From Ambrosia x helenae (lineage: Eukaryota > Streptophyta > Magnoliopsida > Asterales > Asteraceae): a stretch of DNA of 64,000 nt. The first letter of the stretch is position 1. Each line of letters begins with the position of its first letter. A program made the translations under genes and the position numbers. This document shows positions 58,385 through 64,000 of this stretch, one piece after another. Location of the stretch: positions 1,426,001-1,490,000 of the forward strand of contig CM061223.1 of assembly GCA_030844895.1 (NCBI GenBank), read 5' to 3'. The notes below the pieces were generated by a model, which was not told the DNA's origin, did not search any database, and saw only the letters and a program-made list of their open reading frames with translations.

Positions 58385-58721
58385 GCCTAGCAAATCCTCA
58401 AGTTATCATTGTCAAGGTAGCGAATCAGATGGTCAATTGGTTTCTACTCCGGCCGGTTCTCCACTTCCGTTTAGCTTGTCCTTTGCGCCTAAGTCTCGAA
58501 AGAAGGCTCGACTTAAAATTGATCCTTTGGATTTGTCACTTGGCTTGGCCAGTGAAATGTATAACATGTCCAACCCTGGTGTTCCTTGGGATGAGGAAAT
58601 TGACGTGGCTAAAAAAGAGAAAGGCAAGATCCAAGGGAGAAGCCGTCGGGTGAGAAAAGGTGTTAAAGTGTCAAGGTTTAAGGTGATGCTTCCAGTCGAG
58701 ATAATTGATCGGTTAGCATAG
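58266..58721 (+). other. Open frame of unknown family, possibly retroposon 3' end
   Basis: An open frame runs from 58266 to the TAG at 58719-58721. It begins in the last 262-bp repeat and has no ATG; TTCTAG|TGAAG at 58276 could be an acceptor. It reads ETSGSSGSTQLKAGINSSGS, then Ser-rich sequence, SPLPFSLSFAPKSRKKARLK, DPLDLSLGLASEMYNM, and a basic tail GRSRRVRKGVKVSRFKVMLP. I do not recognise the family. It is followed by about 130 bp and an A-run at 58853-58862, which looks like the 3' end of a LINE or other retroposed copy. It could also be the 3' exon of an unknown gene. Confidence 0.4.
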
Positions 58722-58862
58722 TTTTGGGGGTCTATGGCATTTTGCTTAGGTGTTTAGGATTTGGTAATGTTTGTTTCGTGATTTTCATTTGTTTTGGTGT
58801 ACCTCTAGCTTCTTGCTAGTTTGTTGGTGGAATATAAGTTTTCTTCTCTGTTAAAAAAAAAA

Positions 58863-59044
58863 TGTTATTGTCCGAATGGAGAAAATGTATAGTTAGCGTA
58901 CAATTCGGATTATTAATAAAGGAAAAGTATATGATTTAATGCTACCGACGACCATTGAGTAGTGGTTGTTAAATACATTCCCACTTGCTATCCCTTCAAC
59001 TATAAGATTGTTGAGTTATCCCTAAACTTCAAACCACTAAAATA
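58863..59044. promoter_or_regulatory. Proximal promoter of kinase-C2 gene 2
   Basis: The segment just before the start codon resembles the matching region of gene 1 (CTTCAAACCA...AATGGCTCAC). No clear TATA box was found within 60 bp. Confidence 0.35.
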
Positions 59045-62000
59045 ATGGCTCACAAGTTTGAACACCTCAAAATACCATTAGAAGCTATAAAATCAGCAAC
59101 CAACAACTTCGCCGATGAAAGTTGCATTGGGAGAGGAGGATTCGGGAGAGTGTACAAGGGAATGATTGGCGGCTCTGATGGGCAGACAATGGTTGCTTTG
59201 AAGAGATTAGATCCTAGATCCGGGCAAGGATTTATCGAGTTTTGGAAGGAGGTCATGTTGCTTTCACAATACAGACATAATAATATTGTCTCTCTCTTAG
59301 GGTTTTGTGATGAAGGCGGCGAGAAGATCCTAGCGTACGAGTATGTACCCAACAAAAGCCTTGATCGTTATATCAGCAGTGATAATCTAAGATGGATTCA
59401 ACGCCTTAAGATATGCATCGGTGCGGCTCATGGATTGGCGTACCTTCATAATGCATATGGGGCCCAACAAAGAGTATTGCATCGTGATATAAAAAGTGCC
59501 AATATTCTTTTGGATGAAAATTGGAATGCTAAAATCTCAGATTTTGGTCTCTCCAAGTTAGGTCCCGCCAATCAAAAATACACTTTTCTTTACTCCTGCC
59601 CTGCAGGAACGCCTGGGTATGTCGACCCGCTTTACGTAGAGAACGGGCTTTTAACAAAAGAGTCAGATGTTTACTCTTTTGGTGTTGTGTTGTTTGAAGT
59701 ATTGTGTGGGAGGTTCTGCATAGACAACAAAAACATTAATCGCCCACAACTTATAGAATTGGTTCGACAGTCCTACGAGCAAAACACGATAAATGAAATA
59801 GTTTATGTTAATATAAAGGATGAAATAGATCCCTACTCGTTGCAGGCGTTTGCGAAAATCGCTTACCAATGTTTGAAGAGAGACCGTGATGATCGTCCGT
59901 TGATGAGCGACATCGTGGGGGCACTAAAAATTGCACTTCAGCATCAAGTAATCCACTTTTTTTTTTTTAATCAAAACTACACTTCATAATATTTAATCAT
60001 TGTCTATAGTGTGATTGATTTCTTGCTAACACTTTACTTAATTAGGAATTGTATCAAATTTCAAACGCTTATTTACCGCCAGAAGCTTCCATGGTGTTGG
60101 AATCTAATCGTGGGAAGTAAGTATCCACCGGTATTTGTTTTTGTTGCATAATGACATACTTAACAAACTATTCGGGATGAACATGGGTCGGCTACGGGCT
60201 AAAACTGAACCTCAAACTGAATTTCAGTTATTAGATTTTCATAGCTGATGAGTTTGAATAATTCGGTTATTGGAAATGATGGTTTGATATGTTGGAGATG
60301 TTGCACACATATAGGCCCAACCCAGTATGATTAACTTGTTGAGCAAGTTTAGCATAGTGTTAAACCCTAATTAGGAGCCTATAAATATATCTCTTGTACT
60401 TGTATCTTACATCACTCAATAATAAGAATACCCTAGTTGCCCCGTGGACGTGGTCAGTTTAAACCGAACCACGTAAATCTTTGTTTTCGTGTGCGTGTGT
60501 GTTCTTCGATCCTAACAACTGGTATCATAGCCAAGGATCGAGAAGATAGCCTCCACCGGCAGGTGTGTCGGGTCAGCGGAGGGCAGGCGTAAGGGAAGAA
60601 AGAGCACATACCTAATAACACCCGTAGTCCACCACCTCAGCCGTCACCTCATCTCCCTCTACTACCTCGCGTTGTCGTGCGTCACCCCTCTAGCCATTCA
60701 CCAACTTTCAGCCACCGCACCAAACCCAGATTAGGCTTCACCTGCTGCCGGTATTATTCACTATCGTGAATAACTTGTCGATGCTGATGCTTGCATAGAG
60801 AGCGTAAGGGTTTGATTGTTTGATTGAATTTGGTTGAAAAGCGAGTTCTATAAGAACTTGGGAGTTTGTTTTTTTGTTCTTTGCGCGTGTGTTTTTGAGC
60901 AGAAGAAAGGAGTGGGTTTATAAGAAGTGGTGGTTGGTGGAGAATTGGTTAAAAGGAAAAAAATTGATCAGAACAACTTGGTCAAAAAGAATTTGGTCTT
61001 TTATTTATTTATTTGAGATGGTTGGGTATATTTTTTTTTTAGATCAGTTTGACCGATGTGTTTCGAAGAGCTGTTTGTGAAAATCAGAGAAACAAGATTA
61101 TAGACCAGTGATTATTAATCAGGTGCTATTGTTTTTCAGTACTGGTTTGCTTGTTCGATTTGGTTTCGTTAGTCGTGTTATTGTGTTATCGTGGCAGAAG
61201 ATGGGAAGGTGAAAATCGATAAGTTTAACGGTACAAAATTTAGTTGGTGAACCGGGGGTGTAAAGTACAACCAGGTCGCAGAAAAAACGAACAAAATGAA
61301 ATCGAGCAGGTGGCTTTGGATTTGGTTCGTTTCGAAGGGTGGAAGAAAACAGTATAGGCGAGTCAATAGCTTTGTTTTTTCTTTTACTAGTAAAACCTGG
61401 AGAAAATGGAACTAGCAGGTATGCTGGTGACGACATAAGTGAAAAAAAAGGTTAGTGGCAAGTCATGTGAACTATTGCCAGTTGAATGATTTTTCGGTTA
61501 GGGTTTGCGTTAATTGATCGTGTGTACGGTCATAGAATCCTTGGTACCGCTTGATTTCATGAAAACTCTACTGTTGTTATAACTGTTTGCTTGTTAGCTG
61601 GTTAGGATAACAGGGACAGTGGGAGCTTGGCATAGTTGACTTGTTGGGGCTGCATAGAGGGATGGACATTTGTTAGAGTCGATGTCATATATATGAAATT
61701 CTGCTTCTGAGAATGTGTCTGTCTGGGTTGATGCATTGGGACTCAGTGGAAGGCAGTGAGACTCTTGGGTCATGGATTCTGGTGCTTCATTTCACGCTAC
61801 CCACATCAGTGAAGCATTGCAGAATTTGAAGAAATGTGACTTTGGTAAGGTAAGACTGGCGAATGATGAGGTTCTTGTTGTTACGGGCATGGGTGACTTA
61901 GATTTGAAGACTTCAGCCAGTTCATGGACTTTGAAGGATGTTAGGGTGATTCCAAGCTTAAAGAAACAGTCGATTTCAGTGGGGCAGTTGGATGAACAGG

Positions 62001-63893
62001 GACATGAGGTTAAATTCAGGAACGGGCAGTGGAAAGTTGTTAAGGGAAATCTTGTCACGGCTCGAGGAAGAGAACGAGGTTTGCTTTACATGGTCAGTTT
62101 ACCGTCTAAGGGAGTGACCATCCCAGTTCAGAAGAGAAACAAAGTCGGGTTCACAGAATCTCGTGGGCAGAAGAAGGTTGTCTTTGCAAGTAAGAAACCT
62201 AGAGTCACAGGTTATATTCAGATAAACGAGCAAGGAAAGGTTTAGGTAGACCAGTCAGAGGTTTTCGTGGCAGTGGGAGCACTAGTTGTGCTTCAGTCGG
62301 AATTCCTAAACGACGTTGGGTCAGGAGAACCAGTATTCCAGCTGATAAAATCTCTCCAGTGGATTACTTGCTGAATATGGAGAGTGTTTACTCTCAGGGT
62401 GTTTCAGGATCCGGTAGTTCGTGTCAGTGGGAGCCGGTAGAGACAGAGAATGGGTCAATGGTAGAGACAACCATGACTGATAAGCTGAAGCTGTGCGGAG
62501 CTTCAGCTGGTCTCTAGGAATAGTGTTGAGGAGATCGGGGTAACTGGAGGTGCATTAAAGATCAAAGGGAGATCTTATTTACAGAAGTACAGAAGAGATG
62601 ATGCAGTTCGTGGTCCGAAGACACCAAGTGGGAGATTGTTGGAGATGTAGCCTTTAGCCCACATATAGGCCCAACCCAGTATGATTAACTTGTTGAGCAA
62701 GTTTAGCATAGGGTTAAACCCTAATTAAGAGCCTATAAATATATCTCTTGTACTTGTATCTTACATCACTCAATAATAAGAATACCCCGGTTGCCCTGTG
62801 GACGTAGGTTAGTTTAGACCGAACCACGTAAATCTTTGTATTCGTGTACGTGTGTGTTCTTCGATCCTAACATGATAAATTCAGTTAACCATCATTTACT
62901 GGATTTGAACTTGGGTAGGTTCAGGGTAGTTTTAATTTAATTCTACATATGTACTAAGTTTACCCTGCAGGTGAGAATATGGGACAACTAATACATACAT
63001 TATTTATAAAAAAACACTATAAGTCTATAACAAAACTTTTCGAACACATAAAAGTTCAAAAAAAATCACAAATTAAGGAACCATCAGTTTCTCAACTGGT
63101 TCAGTTTTTCAATTATTCAGCATGATTACCCCTAATTCGTATATCGAAATGGTAGTGTTTCGCATCCAGTAAGCACCCAAGAGTATGCCAGCTCTAATGG
63201 TGGGTTCCTTGTGGTTACAATCCATGAAGGATTTGATCTAAAAGGAGGGAAACATCGATCCATCGGTTTGCGTGTTGGATTTGACGTTAAAACAACCAAG
63301 GTTTGTACAAGATATGTTTCAAAAGTCGCTTTATTAAATCGAAATCGATCATGTGCTGTTTTAAACATTTTTTTGGATTTGAATTTTGCAGACTATGAAG
63401 AACACCCATAATTTGGTATGGAATGAAACGTTTCGGTTTACAATAGAGAAGCCTTCAAAAGCAATATTGCATTTGGTTGCTACTATAGATCACCTCCCCG
63501 GTCCAAAGGTAACATTAAGAGGACCTAAAACACGACACAATATATTAAGTGTATCTGGTTTGTTGTTGATGTTTTTAACATGAATAAATATATGTGTCAT
63601 GTTCGGGTTCAACTATTGTCTATGGTTCTTAATTAATAGACGATGGTTTTGATTAGGAAGCTATGGGTGACCTGGATATAAGTGTTGCTGACGTGGTAAA
63701 AGAAAGACATATGAACAATATATACAACATTGCGGGTGGTCGGCTTCACGTGGAGCTGCAATGGGAAGGTTCAGCATTGCCAGTGAAAACAAACCCAAAA
63801 GCGTTGCAGTTCATGAGTTTTTTTTGGAATTGGCTAACTACTCCTTACACCGTGAAGTCACGAAATTTTTATAATGGGTCAAGCCCAAGTTGA
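59045..63893 (+). CDS. Receptor-like cytoplasmic kinase fused to synaptotagmin-type C2
   Basis: Exons 59045-59947, 60046-60116, 63156-63300, 63392-63508 and 63657-63893 total 1473 nt, 491 codons including TGA. Residues 1-301 are a Ser/Thr kinase of the receptor-like/Pelle type: Gly loop GRGGFGRV (29-36), Lys53, HRD 146-148, Asn153, DFG 166-168, then GTPGYVDPLY and DVYSFGVVLFEVLCGR. All catalytic residues are present. There is no signal peptide or membrane segment, so it should be cytosolic. After a short linker, residues about 335-455 form a C2 domain: GGFLVVTIHEGFDLKGGKH, VWNETFRFTIEKPSKAILHL, LDISVADVVKERHMNNIYNI, GRLHVELQWEGS. This resembles the second C2 domain of plant synaptotagmins; the Asp-Pro-Tyr calcium loop is absent, so lipid binding is probably calcium-independent. 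Intron 2 is 3.0 kb because of a copia-type insertion. Start chosen by homology with gene 1. Confidence 0.85.
60300..62872 (+). mobile_element. Internally deleted copia-type LTR element in intron 2
   Basis: LTRs at 60300-60517 and 62637-62872 both run from TGTTGGAGATG to GATCCTAACA and are near identical apart from small indels. The 5-bp duplication TGATA is perfect at 60295-60299 and 62873-62877. A primer-binding site ACTGGTATCATAGCC follows the left LTR, and a purine tract AGTGGGAGATTG precedes the right one. Inside are a gag start (AEDGKVKIDKFNGTKFSW, then stop, near 61195) and a protease-region frame, but no integrase, reverse transcriptase or RNase H. It is non-autonomous and in the same strand as the host gene. 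Confidence 0.92.
61772..62245 (+). pseudogene. Copia protease and pre-integrase fragment
   Basis: A 157-codon frame begins MDSGASFHATHISEALQNLK, with the Asp-Ser-Gly-Ala-Ser active site of copia aspartic proteases, followed by VRLANDEVLVVTGMGDLDLK, VRVIPSLKKQSISVGQLDEQ and a pre-integrase-like GLLYMVSLPSKG. The zinc-binding and catalytic parts of integrase are absent and the tail is basic and unrelated. It is the only long frame of the element. Confidence 0.85.
62878..63155. other. Remainder of intron 2 of kinase-C2 gene 2
   Basis: AT-rich sequence continuing the intron after the LTR element, up to the acceptor GGTAG at 63151-63155. Confidence 0.6.
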
Positions 63894-64000
63894 ACAAAAT
63901 CTGAATATGGGCCTAATTACTTGCTAGAGAAAATTGGCCTTTGAAATACTTGAATACTATCTGTTTTTTGTAAGTAGTGATACGGAGTTGGATTGGATTG

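Overview
The window looks like a transposon-rich stretch of a flowering-plant nuclear genome. Genes are split by GT-AG introns, the background is AT-rich with many (TA)n, (TAA)n and homopolymer tracts, and every recognisable protein is a plant family: MYB3R, omega-3 desaturase, GH17 glucanase, subtilase, PIP aquaporin, SAP/CCCH protein and receptor-like cytoplasmic kinase. The style of the CCHC gag remnant and of the LTR starting TGTCACACC suggest a member of the daisy family (Asteraceae), but that is an inference from memory of repeat families and was not tested.

Layout. 0-9 kb: a broken MYB3R fragment with preserved splice sites, several Helitron termini and a decayed retroelement gag. 9.4-13 kb: a 3.5-kb solo LTR with a perfect 5-bp target duplication, inserted in a tandem repeat, then an exon-1 fragment of an omega-3 fatty acid desaturase. 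14.2-18.7 kb: a 2-kb terminal-inverted-repeat element flanked by (TA)n tracts, next to an approximately 800-bp-arm palindrome. 19-21.6 kb: a frameshifted GH17 beta-1,3-glucanase on the minus strand. 23-24 kb: a Helitron end with a nested hAT-type MITE. 25-33 kb: two subtilisin-like protease pseudogenes facing each other tail to tail around a loop of about 20 bp, forming a giant fold-back. 33-45 kb: copia remnants, a PIP aquaporin pseudogene with a piece missing from each part, MITEs, a Helitron end and a CTCCGTTA-rich satellite-like array with an exact-looking 422-bp duplication. 45-49 kb: repeats and small hAT MITEs.

The living genes are at the right. A nine-exon gene for a SAP plus CCCH zinc-finger protein (49120-51437) splices to exactly 376 codons. 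Beyond it is a tandem family of a cytoplasmic receptor-like kinase fused to a plant synaptotagmin-type C2 domain. One copy survives only as its last exon (52058-52245), one is complete but carries a 28-bp frameshifting gap (53139-55140), and one is open across all five exons (59045-63893, 491 codons including stop) although a 2.6-kb copia-type element sits in its second intron. A near-perfect five-fold 262-bp tandem repeat lies just upstream of the intact copy.

At least eight small elements have hAT-like ends with 7-9-bp target duplications readable directly in the sequence, and three more have PIF/Harbinger-like 3-bp duplications, so most of the intergenic space is made of identifiable insertions. 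No tRNA, rRNA or CRISPR features were seen.
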